A stretch of 24,709 bases of DNA. Origin: Colicola sp016286205 (GTDB lineage: Bacteria; Bacteroidota; Bacteroidia; Bacteroidales; Paludibacteraceae). A program made the position numbers and the translations under genes. A model generated the notes under the pieces. That model made no database searches, was not told the origin of the DNA, and saw only the letters and a list, made by a program, of their open reading frames with translations. Location of the stretch: positions 1-24,709 of the forward strand of contig JAEESF010000019.1 in assembly GCA_016286205.1 (NCBI GenBank), in the 5' to 3' direction. How positions within the stretch are numbered: position 1 is the first letter of the stretch; every line of letters begins with the position of its first letter. Shown here one piece after another: positions 1 to 8,024 of the stretch.

Positions 1-287
1 CTCTGGTGGCGGGAATGGCAGCATGCCTCTGGCAGGCACTACCACACCTTACCGCTATGGAACTGCGCGAGAGAATCATCCAATCCGCCCACCTCTACCC
101 GCAACACGACATACGGGTAGGATACGGCATTCCTAATGCGTGGAAAGTTTATGAAGACGCACGCACGGAAACAGGTACAGAGAACGTACCCTTTATACAT
201 CAACGCGAGAAAGTGCTGATTAACTGTCAGTTGTACATTCTCATAGACGGTGTACGCTACCTGCCGACAGGTCAGAAACTACGATAA
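1..287 (+). CDS. C-terminal end of a subtilisin-like (S8) serine protease, 5' truncated by the window
   Basis: The frame is open from the first base, so only the last ~95 codons are present. The first visible residues, LVAGMAACLWQ, match the segment right after the catalytic Ser motif (GTSxAxP) of subtilases. GYGIPNAWKVYEDA matches the end of the peptidase domain, where 'GYGxPxA' is typical. The catalytic triad lies outside the window. After the domain comes a tail of about 35 residues with the pattern KVLINxQLYILxDGxRYxxTGQ. Such short tails are frequent at the C-terminus of exported Bacteroidales proteins, and the pectate lyase at 8009-9673 has a related one. The protein is therefore probably exported or surface-located. 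It converges on the SRP RNA gene just downstream. The protease call is strong; its substrate cannot be judged. Confidence 0.8.
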   Translation, partial: LVAGMAACLWQALPHLTAMELRERIIQSAHLYPQHDIRVGYGIPNAWKVYEDARTETGTENVPFIHQREKVLINCQLYILIDGVRYLPTGQKLR

Positions 288-301
288 ACGACACGAAAAA
301 A

Positions 302-400
302 GGGTAAGCGGACTATATCGCACCGCTACAACCTCCTACCCTTGCTTCGGTCAAGACCTGGGGGAATTCAGAGGGAGCTGGTCGTATAGGACTTGCTCTA
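302..400 (-). ncRNA. ffs: Signal recognition particle 4.5S RNA (small bacterial type)
   Basis: Read on the minus strand, this stretch holds the SRP core CAGG, ten apical bases, then AGCA followed by AAGGG, matching the spacing of the conserved domain IV (CAGG-[UCCGGAAGGA]-AGCAG in E. coli). The flanks fold into a long interrupted rod: CTATA/TATAG, CG/CG, ACC/GGT, GCT/AGC and CTCC/GGAG pair in order. A consensus promoter (418-449) lies upstream on the same strand, and a T6 run (minus strand, 301-296) follows the 3' end as a likely terminator. The RNA binds Ffh and targets nascent membrane proteins to the translocon. The apical bases are TCTTGACCGA, without the common GGAA tetraloop. Exact ends are estimated. 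Confidence 0.78.
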
Positions 401-417
401 AATCTCAAAATCTGCGG

Positions 418-449
418 CAAAAGTACTGCTTTTTTTTGATATATCCAAA
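418..449 (-). promoter_or_regulatory. Bacteroidetes-type promoter for the SRP RNA
   Basis: On the minus strand a -33 TTTG (449-446) is followed after exactly 20 bases by a -7 TACTTTTG (425-418), a full match to TAnnTTTG. Transcription would start near 412, about 12 bases before the estimated mature 5' end of the SRP RNA, leaving a short leader to be trimmed. Confidence 0.75.
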
Positions 450-465
450 TTTTTGAGCAAAAAAA

Positions 466-1869
466 GTGCTTGAGGACTTTATTATAGGACGAATTCGAGC
501 CGAATTACCATTCGAACCCAACGAAGAGAAAGACGTTTTGCTACAAGCATTAGGTCGATTTCTTGTATCGCGTGACGAACAGAAAGCGTTTATCTTACGC
601 GGTTATGCAGGAACGGGCAAAACGAGCGTTGTCAGCGCTTTGGTTCGTGCCTTAGAAAGTCTGAAGCAACCATGTGTTTTGCTTGCTCCAACAGGCCGCG
701 CGGCAAAAGTGCTGAGCCGATATTCCGGTTCTGCGGCCTATACGATTCACAAATATATCTACCGACAAAATCAGTTGGGCCTGGAAGCATTTTCGTTAAG
801 CGACAATCGCCATTCACGGACACTGTTCATCATAGATGAAGCATCTATGCTGAGCGGTCAACGAGACAATGGCAACTTTGGTAGTGGATGTCTGTTGGAC
901 GATCTGGTAAAATATGTGTACAATGGGCAAGGATGCAGTCTGTTGCTCCTAGGTGATGATGCCCAATTGCCGCCAGTAGGAAGTATGCTGAGTCCTGCTT
1001 TGGATGAGAAACATATGAGCGGTTACGGACTGAATGTCAGTTGGTTTGCATTGAAACAAGTGGCGCGACAAGCATTGGACTCGGGTATTCTGCGCGAAGC
1101 GACCAGATTGCGAGAAAACTTGGCATCGCTGGATTTGGAGCCCCAGAAACTCACTATTCAGCATAATGGTTCGGATATCATACAACTGAAGGGTGAAGAA
1201 GTCATCGAAACTCTGGAACAGAGTTGGCATGACGTGGGCGCAGAAGAAACGCTGATCATCACACGCAGTAACAAAATGACCAATCTCTATAACCAAGGTG
1301 TTCGTGCGCGAGTTCTTTGGAAGGAAGATGAGCTGTCGAACGGCGACCGAGTGATGGTGAGCAAAAACAACTATTTCTGGGCACAAGAATACAAAGATCT
1401 GGAGTTTCTCGCCAACGGAGATATGCTGGAAATCAAGCGATTGCACAATCATCATGAGATGTACGGTTTCCATTTCGCGAAAGCTAGTTTGAGAGCCGTA
1501 GATTATGATTGGGAGATAGATGCGCTAGTTTGGCTAGATACACTGACGACCGATAGTCCGGAAGCCAATTATGCCCTGCAGAAAGAACTTTTTGCCCGCG
1601 TAGCGGAAGATTATCCGGAAATACGGAACAGGAAAGAACTGGTGAAGAAAATCTATGAATCACCGTATTACAATGCTCTTCAGATCCGTTTTGCATATGC
1701 CGTGACCTGCCATAAAGCGCAAGGCGGACAATGGAAGCACGTGTATATTGATAATGGTTTAGGAGAAGAATGGATTAGCGGTTTAGGTCAGGAAGAACGC
1801 TACGAATATCTCCGTTGGCTCTACACAGCCATTACTCGTGCTACCGAAAAGATCTATTTGCTGAGATAG
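466..1869 (+). CDS. RecD-like superfamily 1 ATP-dependent DNA helicase (AAA_30 / UvrD_C_2 type)
   Basis: All main SF1 helicase motifs are present: Walker A GYAGTGKTS (residues 46-54), motif Ia LLAPTGRAAKVLS (~72-84), Walker B IIDEAS (122-127), motif III LLGDDAQLPPVG (~161-172), and near the C-terminus the UvrD_C_2 motif AYAVTCHKAQGGQW and motif VI YTAITRATEKIYLL. At 467 aa it is the compact RecD-like form common in Bacteroidales, not the long RecD2. It is expected to unwind DNA 5'-3' in repair or recombination; no RecB/RecC partner is nearby. An in-frame TGA at 454-456 forces a downstream start, and GTG at 466 is the first usable codon. No clear TAnnTTTG promoter is seen before it. An 11-bp tandem repeat begins 37 bases after the stop. 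Confidence 0.9.
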   Translation: MLEDFIIGRIRAELPFEPNEEKDVLLQALGRFLVSRDEQKAFILRGYAGTGKTSVVSALVRALESLKQPCVLLAPTGRAAKVLSRYSGSAAYTIHKYIYRQNQLGLEAFSLSDNRHSRTLFIIDEASMLSGQRDNGNFGSGCLLDDLVKYVYNGQGCSLLLLGDDAQLPPVGSMLSPALDEKHMSGYGLNVSWFALKQVARQALDSGILREATRLRENLASLDLEPQKLTIQHNGSDIIQLKGEEVIETLEQSWHDVGAEETLIITRSNKMTNLYNQGVRARVLWKEDELSNGDRVMVSKNNYFWAQEYKDLEFLANGDMLEIKRLHNHHEMYGFHFAKASLRAVDYDWEIDALVWLDTLTTDSPEANYALQKELFARVAEDYPEIRNRKELVKKIYESPYYNALQIRFAYAVTCHKAQGGQWKHVYIDNGLGEEWISGLGQEERYEYLRWLYTAITRATEKIYLLR

Positions 1870-1906
1870 AAAACTCGCGAAAACGGGAGATAGTGCGCTC
1901 GGTAAT

Positions 1907-1983
1907 GTCTCGTGATTGTCTCGATAAAGTCTCGTGTTTGTCTCGTGTTTGTCTCGATAGGGTCTCGTGTTTGTCTCGTTCAC
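1907..1983. repeat. Tandem repeat, 7 units of exactly 11 bp
   Basis: Seven consecutive 11-bp units each begin GTCTCG. The most frequent unit is GTCTCGTGTTT (three exact copies, units 3, 4 and 6); the others differ only in their last five bases. The array lies between the helicase stop and the promoter of the lipoprotein gene. A second array with the same 11-bp period but another unit sits at 14691-14734. Confidence 0.9.
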
Positions 1984-2022
1984 ACCCATTACACAAAAAA
2001 AGGTGCTTTTTATGCAAAAATA

Positions 2023-2054
2023 TTTGCATATTTAATTTTTTTGTTGTAACTTTG
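2023..2054 (+). promoter_or_regulatory. Bacteroidetes-type promoter for the lipoprotein-OmpA operon
   Basis: TTTG (2023-2026), a 20-base spacer and TAACTTTG (2047-2054) match the consensus fully. The predicted start near 2060 gives a leader of about 60 bases before the ATG at 2122. Confidence 0.8.
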
Positions 2055-2121
2055 CAGCCGATTTTGTGCGCATGTGTCGTGCGCGCTCGCAAGAAGACAA
2101 CTAATAATATTTTGTAATACA

Positions 2122-4059
2122 ATGAAATTCAATCCCTTACGCACAATCGTAGTGCTCACATTGAGTAGCAGTCTATTGCTCGGTTGTAAGTCAAAAATTG
2201 ACTTAGACAACATTGATCCGACAGCCGAAGTCCAAATGGGAGTGGCCATTCCTGTGGCAACCGCAAGTGCCACATTGGGCGATTTCTTTGGAGACGGCAA
2301 AATGGTTGAAGAGATTCAAGTAGGTACCGGTCCCGTCATCGACGGCGGTAACGGTGTTGACAAAGGCGTTTTGTTCTATCGTTTCCTCAAGACCAACGAC
2401 AAGAACTACCACCCTATTGACTTGACCACCTACATGCAGAACGTCAGTCAGGAATTTAAGATCAGCGACGTATACTCCGGCACAAGCATTCCTGCCGGCA
2501 CAGAGTTGACGTTGACCTTCCCGCTGGAGATGACACTGACGGGTATCAACAACAACCTGACCGAAGAGCGTCTGGACCGAATGACCATCAGCGCAGCTAA
2601 CTTTATCTCGAACATCACCCCTAAAAACCTGAGTATCAGTAAGGATGATATCCAGAAGGTAGAAATCGTGCTCCCTGGTTCGAACCGCAACGAGAGTCTT
2701 GCTCCTAGTGCACGCACCCAAGGTTTCTTCGTCAAAGAAGGTCATACACCTGCAAGTGCCGACTATACATTCGAGGTTGCCGGATTTAAGACCAATGGTT
2801 TTGGTGCCGATGTACCTATCGAGATTGATAACTTCGACATCTACCTGATGAAGGTCAACAAAACCGAGTACAACACTCAGGCAGAAGCTAATGAGAACGC
2901 AGTTAACAAATTGGCGTTTGAGTTCAAATTCTACCTGAAACCGACCACCGATATTACCATCAGTAGCACTTCGGCATTCCAATACCAGTTCATCATCGAC
3001 TTCTTGAAATACAAGGCTCTGTACGGATATTTCAAACCGAGTAAGTTCATGATCGATAACGAGACCGACACCATTGAGAAAGAATGGGCTGCATGGAAAT
3101 CGCTGAAGAACGTGCAATTAGCTTTGGCTAAGCCGCGTATTGACCTAGCTATCACTTGTGCAGTAGCAGCTCCGCTGACCGTCAAAGTTAATTCCATCTA
3201 CGTAGAGAACGCAGAGACCGGAGAGGTTCGCAATGCTACCTTCGATGAAGAAGGCGTACGCCCGAACAGATATTTCGACTTCTACAACGTGCTGCCTATC
3301 AACTCACCATTGGAAGACTCCATTACCAACTCGTTCTATCTGAATGAAGAGCCGACACGCGGCAAACTGGACCGCATGTTCCTCATTCGTCCGGACTATG
3401 TACACTGGGACTACGAGTTACAGATACGTGCAGACGGAGAGAAAGTCCAACACCGTTTGAACGACAACACGATGATTCATACAGATATCACAACGACCGT
3501 TCCATTCCAATTTATGGAAGGCATGAAAGTGGATTATTCGGATACGACTTCTATCAACTGGGCAGGCGTATCGCTTGATTCGCTGACCGCGAAGACTGAT
3601 TTTATCGACTCGCTCGGTGCAAGCAACGTAAAACTGCGTCTGAAGATTGACAATACGATTCCTCTGGATGTCCGCTTGAAATTTGCGTTCTTGGACGACA
3701 GTGGCACTCCAATCGACCTAAGTGGACTGGAGATTACAGAAGAAGGCAAGACGGCTTCTGATTCGGTTTACATCAAGGCCGCAGAGAATGTTGAGACCGG
3801 CGGAAACGTAAGTACCATTGGCGGTCAACAAGTACCGACAAGCACCGTAATTTGGATGAATCTGTCGGCAGAACAATTCAACAAGATAACGAAAGCAACC
3901 AAGTTTGTCTATACTGCAACGCTGAACACCAACAGTCAGTCGTTCAGAGACAACAAGTGGGTGAACGTACGCAATGTATCGGGTCTGAAGATCCAATTGG
4001 GCGTTGCTGCTAACGTGGATGCGTTCCTCAATTTGGACGGAAAAGGAAATAACGAATAA
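2122..4059 (+). CDS. Large lipoprotein of unknown function, paired with an OmpA-family protein
   Basis: The 645-aa product starts with a lipoprotein signal peptide: MKFNPLR, a hydrophobic stretch, then lipobox LLLGC with the lipidated Cys at residue 22. An in-frame upstream ATG at 2074 would add 16 residues and bury the signal, so the start is set at 2122; this also leaves a normal leader after the promoter. The mature part is polar and rich in Thr, Asn and Asp, with repeated beta-like stretches such as LTLTFPLEMTLTG and VKLRLKIDNTIPLDVRLKFAFLD. No family is recognised. The OmpA-type gene follows after 16 bases, so the two are almost certainly cotranscribed and may act together at the outer membrane. 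That functional link is inference. Confidence 0.85.
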   Translation: MKFNPLRTIVVLTLSSSLLLGCKSKIDLDNIDPTAEVQMGVAIPVATASATLGDFFGDGKMVEEIQVGTGPVIDGGNGVDKGVLFYRFLKTNDKNYHPIDLTTYMQNVSQEFKISDVYSGTSIPAGTELTLTFPLEMTLTGINNNLTEERLDRMTISAANFISNITPKNLSISKDDIQKVEIVLPGSNRNESLAPSARTQGFFVKEGHTPASADYTFEVAGFKTNGFGADVPIEIDNFDIYLMKVNKTEYNTQAEANENAVNKLAFEFKFYLKPTTDITISSTSAFQYQFIIDFLKYKALYGYFKPSKFMIDNETDTIEKEWAAWKSLKNVQLALAKPRIDLAITCAVAAPLTVKVNSIYVENAETGEVRNATFDEEGVRPNRYFDFYNVLPINSPLEDSITNSFYLNEEPTRGKLDRMFLIRPDYVHWDYELQIRADGEKVQHRLNDNTMIHTDITTTVPFQFMEGMKVDYSDTTSINWAGVSLDSLTAKTDFIDSLGASNVKLRLKIDNTIPLDVRLKFAFLDDSGTPIDLSGLEITEEGKTASDSVYIKAAENVETGGNVSTIGGQQVPTSTVIWMNLSAEQFNKITKATKFVYTATLNTNSQSFRDNKWVNVRNVSGLKIQLGVAANVDAFLNLDGKGNNE

Positions 4060-4075
4060 ATAGGAGAACAGAGCT

Positions 4076-6658
4076 ATGACAACATTTTTGAAAAGAATTA
4101 CACTCGGAGCAACTATTCTCCTAACGATTAGTACCGTTGTGAACGCACAACAGGTAAACACTCTCTACTTCCTTGAGAATGCCCCTATGCGTCACACGAT
4201 TAACCCTGCATTCCAGCCGGTTAGCAATGGTTTTGTTAACTTTAGCCCGCTGGGATGGATGAGCATGAGTTTTGGTAATAACTCGCTGACAATGAGCGAC
4301 ATATTCTATGTTGACCCAGTGACAGGCAAGACCATTACCCCGCTCCATCCGGATGCAGACAAGCAGAAATTCCTGAAGCAATTCCGCACCATGACTTATA
4401 TTAATGGTGACATAAACCTAGGTTTGTTCAACTTTGGTTTCCGCGTTAACGACGTAGGTTACGTGACCGTTGGTGTGAATGAGCGCATCTCGATGGGCGT
4501 TACTCTTCCTAAATCGATGTTCACTTTCTTGCTAGATGGTGGCATGAAGGACCTGGACGGCGGAAAGAACTACTTTGGATTGGGCGGTCTTGGCCTTGGT
4601 GCAACGGCTTATACAGAGGTAGCAGGAGGTTATAGCCACCAACTGAATGACCAATGGACCATCGGTGGTAAATTCAAATTGCTGTTTGGGCAGTTCTATG
4701 CAGGATTCAACAGTAAGAATCTAGCCATCAATGCCAGCATTGAAGAATGGGAACTGCTAGGTGATGCTTATCTCGACGTAGCAGGTCCAGTTAGTTTTGC
4801 TAAACTGCCTCCGATGAACAACAGAACCGTAGAAGATGTGGTTAATGATATCAAGGCTGCCGACTATAAGGCAGAAGACTTTATCGACTACACTAACATT
4901 GGTTCGATGTTGACTCCTTCGGGTATTGGTGCTGCTATCGACTTCGGTTTCACATACAAACCTATTGAGAATCTGCAGATTTCGGCTGCTTTGACCGACC
5001 TGGGATTCATCTATTGGTACAAAGGCAAGAAACTGAATTGCACCATAGATACCACCTTCACGGGCGTAGGTGAGTTTGACTACAATGACTATGTAGGTGA
5101 TGACGGCAAATTCGATGGGAACCGTTTGGCCGATACCATTAAATCGAACATGATGGGATTGGTTGAAGGTTTCCGCCTATATGACAACAACAAATGTCCG
5201 GTTAAGATGCCATCCGCTCGCTTGAATGTTGGCTTGGATGCTAATTTCTGGGAAAACAGAATTGGTGTGGGCATCGTTTCCGCTACACGTCTGTACAATG
5301 CTCGTCTGTACGAGGAAATCACGCTAGGTGTAGCATTTAGACCTGTTAACTGGTTCAATATTGCTGCCTCCTACTCCTTCATGGACAACGGTAAATTCAG
5401 CAATATCGGTGCGGGTATCAGCTTGATGCCGTATGACGGTGTTAACATGACCCTGACAATGGACTATATGCCAACATCGTATGCGGCAGCCAATATCAAC
5501 GGTCAACAGAAGTACGTTATTCCAGACAAGATGAAGATGTTCAACATCGCTCTTGGCTTCTCTATCTGTTGGGGTAGCAACCGCAAGGATAAAGATAAAG
5601 ATGGTGTATGGGACAAACTGGATCTGTGTCCGGATACTCCGCGTGGCGTATTGGTTGACTCGGTTGGTTGTCCTCTGGATGAAGACCATGACGGTGTACC
5701 TGATTATCTCGACCACTGTCTGGGAACGCCTGCCGCTGCTATCGGATTTGTTGACTCGGTAGGTTGTATGTTGGATACCGACGGTGATGGCATAGAAGAC
5801 TATCGTGACGAATGTCCGAATACTCCGGAAGCCGCTTGGGGTAAAGTTGACTCGGTTGGTTGTCCTCTGGATACCGATGGTGACGGAGTACCTGATTATC
5901 TGGATGAATGTCCTGAGACTCCGGAAGCCGCTTATGGCATGATTGACCAGAAGGGTTGTCCGTTGGATCTGGATGGTGATGGAGTACCTGATTATAAGGA
6001 TGCTTGTCCTGGCACGCCAGAGGCTGCATGGGGTCAAGTAGACTCGTTGGGTTGTCCGCTTGATACAGATAAGGACGGTGTTCCAGATTATATCGATGAA
6101 TGTCCGAATACTCCGGAGCAAGCCATCGGTCACGTAGATGCTAAGGGTTGTGAACTGGATAGCGATGGTGACGGTGTACCTGATTATCTGGATGAATGTC
6201 CGATGGTAGCAGGTGTGAAGGAGAATAAGGGTTGTCCGGAAGTGAAACGCGAAGTACGTCAACTTCTGCAAAAAGCAATGCAAGGTATCGAGTTTGAGAC
6301 CGGTAAGGCAGCTATCAAGAAGAAATCCTTCCCTCTGTTGAACCAAATTGCAGCTATCTTTGTTGAGAACGGCAATTATATCGTTGAGGTTCAAGGTCAC
6401 ACAGACAACGTAGGTAAGGCAGAACTGAACAAGAAACTGTCTGAGCAACGTGCTAACTCCGTAATGAAGTACTTGATCAGCCAAGGCGTGCCTGAGGATC
6501 GTCTAAGCGCACATGGTTATGGAATGGAAGTGCCTATTGCAGACAACAAGACAAAGGCCGGCCGTGCTAAGAACCGTCGTGTAGAGTTCAAGATCAGCTT
6601 CGAGGAAGTACACTACGAGACCGTTCTTGACCACGCAGATCCTCAACCTGCCCAATAA
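4076..6658 (+). CDS. OmpA-family outer-membrane protein: N-terminal DUF5723-like barrel, thrombospondin type 3 repeats, OmpA C-terminal domain
   Basis: The 860-aa protein has a signal peptide (MTTFLKRITLGATILLTISTVVNA, cleaved before QQ). Residues ~25-500 look like an outer-membrane barrel; LYFLENAPMRHTINPAFQP resembles the start of DUF5723 proteins, many Gly/aromatic beta strands follow, and the part ends near CWGSNRKDK. Residues 505-723 form seven thrombospondin type 3 repeats (DxDxDGxxDxxDxC...GC) that bind calcium and act as a stiff spacer. Residues ~728-845 are an OmpA C-terminal domain with the peptidoglycan-binding motifs GHTDNVG, LSEQRA and GRAKNRRVEF. The protein should anchor the outer membrane to peptidoglycan. 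It lies 16 bases after the lipoprotein gene, and yebC starts 26 bases after it with no promoter consensus between. Confidence 0.88.
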   Translation: MTTFLKRITLGATILLTISTVVNAQQVNTLYFLENAPMRHTINPAFQPVSNGFVNFSPLGWMSMSFGNNSLTMSDIFYVDPVTGKTITPLHPDADKQKFLKQFRTMTYINGDINLGLFNFGFRVNDVGYVTVGVNERISMGVTLPKSMFTFLLDGGMKDLDGGKNYFGLGGLGLGATAYTEVAGGYSHQLNDQWTIGGKFKLLFGQFYAGFNSKNLAINASIEEWELLGDAYLDVAGPVSFAKLPPMNNRTVEDVVNDIKAADYKAEDFIDYTNIGSMLTPSGIGAAIDFGFTYKPIENLQISAALTDLGFIYWYKGKKLNCTIDTTFTGVGEFDYNDYVGDDGKFDGNRLADTIKSNMMGLVEGFRLYDNNKCPVKMPSARLNVGLDANFWENRIGVGIVSATRLYNARLYEEITLGVAFRPVNWFNIAASYSFMDNGKFSNIGAGISLMPYDGVNMTLTMDYMPTSYAAANINGQQKYVIPDKMKMFNIALGFSICWGSNRKDKDKDGVWDKLDLCPDTPRGVLVDSVGCPLDEDHDGVPDYLDHCLGTPAAAIGFVDSVGCMLDTDGDGIEDYRDECPNTPEAAWGKVDSVGCPLDTDGDGVPDYLDECPETPEAAYGMIDQKGCPLDLDGDGVPDYKDACPGTPEAAWGQVDSLGCPLDTDKDGVPDYIDECPNTPEQAIGHVDAKGCELDSDGDGVPDYLDECPMVAGVKENKGCPEVKREVRQLLQKAMQGIEFETGKAAIKKKSFPLLNQIAAIFVENGNYIVEVQGHTDNVGKAELNKKLSEQRANSVMKYLISQGVPEDRLSAHGYGMEVPIADNKTKAGRAKNRRVEFKISFEEVHYETVLDHADPQPAQ
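5588..6244 (+). repeat. Seven thrombospondin type 3 repeats (mostly 96-bp period) within the OmpA-family gene
   Basis: The units are 30, 32, 32, 32, 32, 32 and 29 residues. Each starts with a calcium-binding DxDxDG and contains a Cys in both halves. Neighbouring units also share long nucleotide identity, for example around the repeated VDSVGCPLD coding segment, so unit number could change by recombination. Confidence 0.9.
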
Positions 6659-6684
6659 GTCATTAATAACAAAACATATATTTT

Positions 6685-7404
6685 ATGGGACGCGCATTTG
6701 AATATCGCAAAGCAACTAAACTGAAAAGATGGGGACATATGTCCCGCACATTTACCAAACTGGGAAAAGAAATCACTATTGCTGCTCGTGAGGGCGGTGC
6801 CGATCCTGATTCTAATCCTCGTCTGCGTACGCTGATTCAGCAGTGTAAGCGCGAGAACATGCCAAAGGACAATATTGATCGCGCCATTAAGAAAGCGACC
6901 GATAAATCGTCTGAGGGATACAAGGAAATCAATTACGAAGGATACGGTCCACACGGCATAGCTATCTTTGTGGAAACGGCGACTGACAACCACATGCGTA
7001 CAGTAGCCAATATCCGCTCCTACTTCACCAAATTCGGTGGTACGCTAGGAACCCAAGGCTCGCTGCAGTTCTTGTTCGACCGCAAAGCATGCTTTACCGT
7101 GACGATGAAGGATGGCATTGATTTGGATGAACTGGAGTTGGAATTGATTGATTTCGGAGTAGAAGAACTCGGTGTAGATGAGGAAGAGAACACTATTGTG
7201 ATCTACTCGGACTTCAACGAAGCCATTAACATGCAGAAATATCTGGAGGAAAATGGCTTTGAGATTCAATCCTGTGAGTTTGTTCGTATTCCTAACGACA
7301 CCAAACAATTGCCAGAAGACCAACGTGAATCGGTACAGAAACTCATCGATAAGATTGAGGAAGATGAGGATGTACAAAACGTATTCACCAATCTGGCTGA
7401 TTAA
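6685..7404 (+). CDS. yebC: YebC/PmpR (TACO1) family protein
   Basis: The 239-aa product matches the family from end to end. It opens MGRAFEYRKATKLKRWGHMSRTFTKLGKEI, close to the usual 'MSGHSKWANIKHRK...' start with the Gly-His region, continues with AAREGGADPDSNPRL and the MPKDNIDRAIKKA helix, and has EGYGPHGIAIFVE and a C-terminal alpha/beta part. YebC proteins have been described as transcription regulators and, more recently, as translation factors that relieve ribosome stalling; the sequence does not say which applies here. It is cytosolic. The stop is followed after two bases by the rsmG ATG, so the two are translationally close and probably one transcript. Confidence 0.95.
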   Translation: MGRAFEYRKATKLKRWGHMSRTFTKLGKEITIAAREGGADPDSNPRLRTLIQQCKRENMPKDNIDRAIKKATDKSSEGYKEINYEGYGPHGIAIFVETATDNHMRTVANIRSYFTKFGGTLGTQGSLQFLFDRKACFTVTMKDGIDLDELELELIDFGVEELGVDEEENTIVIYSDFNEAINMQKYLEENGFEIQSCEFVRIPNDTKQLPEDQRESVQKLIDKIEEDEDVQNVFTNLAD

Positions 7405-7406
7405 TC

Positions 7407-8024
7407 ATGAATATCATTTCTGATTACTTCAAACTAACGGAACGTCAGGCTGAGCAATTCGCTCAGCTTGACGCGCTGTATAGAGACTGGAATAGCAAGA
7501 TAAACGTCATCTCGCGCAAAGATATTGACAATTTGTATGAGCATCATGTTTTACATTCGTTGGCCATCGCCAAGGTAATTCCCTTCCAGCCTAACAGCAC
7601 AATTATGGACATTGGCACAGGAGGCGGTTTCCCTGGTATTCCGTTGGCTATACTATTTCCTGAGTGCCAATTTCTACTGATTGATTCGATAGGAAAGAAA
7701 ATCAAGGTCGCTACAGAAGTAGCTCAAGCGCTCGGACTACAGAACGTGGTCTGCAAACAAGAACGTGCTGAAGAAGAGAAACAGAAATTTGATTTTGTGG
7801 TTAGTCGTGCGGTGATGCCCCTACCCGACTTAGTCAAACTGGTGAGAAAGAATATCTCGACCAAGCAGCACAATGCTGTTCCTAATGGGATTGTTGTGCT
7901 GAAAGGCGGTGACCTGAAGGCAGAATTAGCACCATATATAAAAACTGCAGAAGTTACCCCCTGCAGTCAATTCTTCTCCGGTGAATGGTTTGAGACCAAG
8001 CAAGTGATTTACTTGCCAATGTAA
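7407..8024 (+). CDS. rsmG: 16S rRNA (guanine-527-N7)-methyltransferase RsmG
   Basis: This SAM-dependent enzyme modifies G527 in the 530 loop of 16S rRNA. Family hallmarks are visible: YRDWNSKINVISRKDIDNLYEHHVLHSL at residues ~25-52, the SAM-binding loop DIGTGGGFPGIPLAI (~68-82), LIDSIGKKIKV and the FDFVVSRAV motif. Its 205-aa length is normal. It starts two bases after yebC. Its 3' end overlaps the 3' end of the convergent pectate lyase gene by 16 bases and no hairpin terminator separates them, so the two transcripts must run into each other. Confidence 0.95.
   Translation: MNIISDYFKLTERQAEQFAQLDALYRDWNSKINVISRKDIDNLYEHHVLHSLAIAKVIPFQPNSTIMDIGTGGGFPGIPLAILFPECQFLLIDSIGKKIKVATEVAQALGLQNVVCKQERAEEEKQKFDFVVSRAVMPLPDLVKLVRKNISTKQHNAVPNGIVVLKGGDLKAELAPYIKTAEVTPCSQFFSGEWFETKQVIYLPM

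Noticed and set aside
1907..1983. CRISPR-like array
   Set aside because: Units are contiguous 11-mers without spacers and no cas gene is present.
1987..2015. Possible terminator after the helicase (CACC...GGTG followed by T5)
   Set aside because: The stem is only four pairs with a long A-rich loop; too weak to call.
2074..2121. Upstream start for the lipoprotein gene at 2074
   Set aside because: It would put 16 residues before a clean lipoprotein signal peptide.
5324..6484. 386-codon open frame antisense to the OmpA-family gene
   Set aside because: Its repeated motifs are only the reverse reading of the thrombospondin type 3 repeats.
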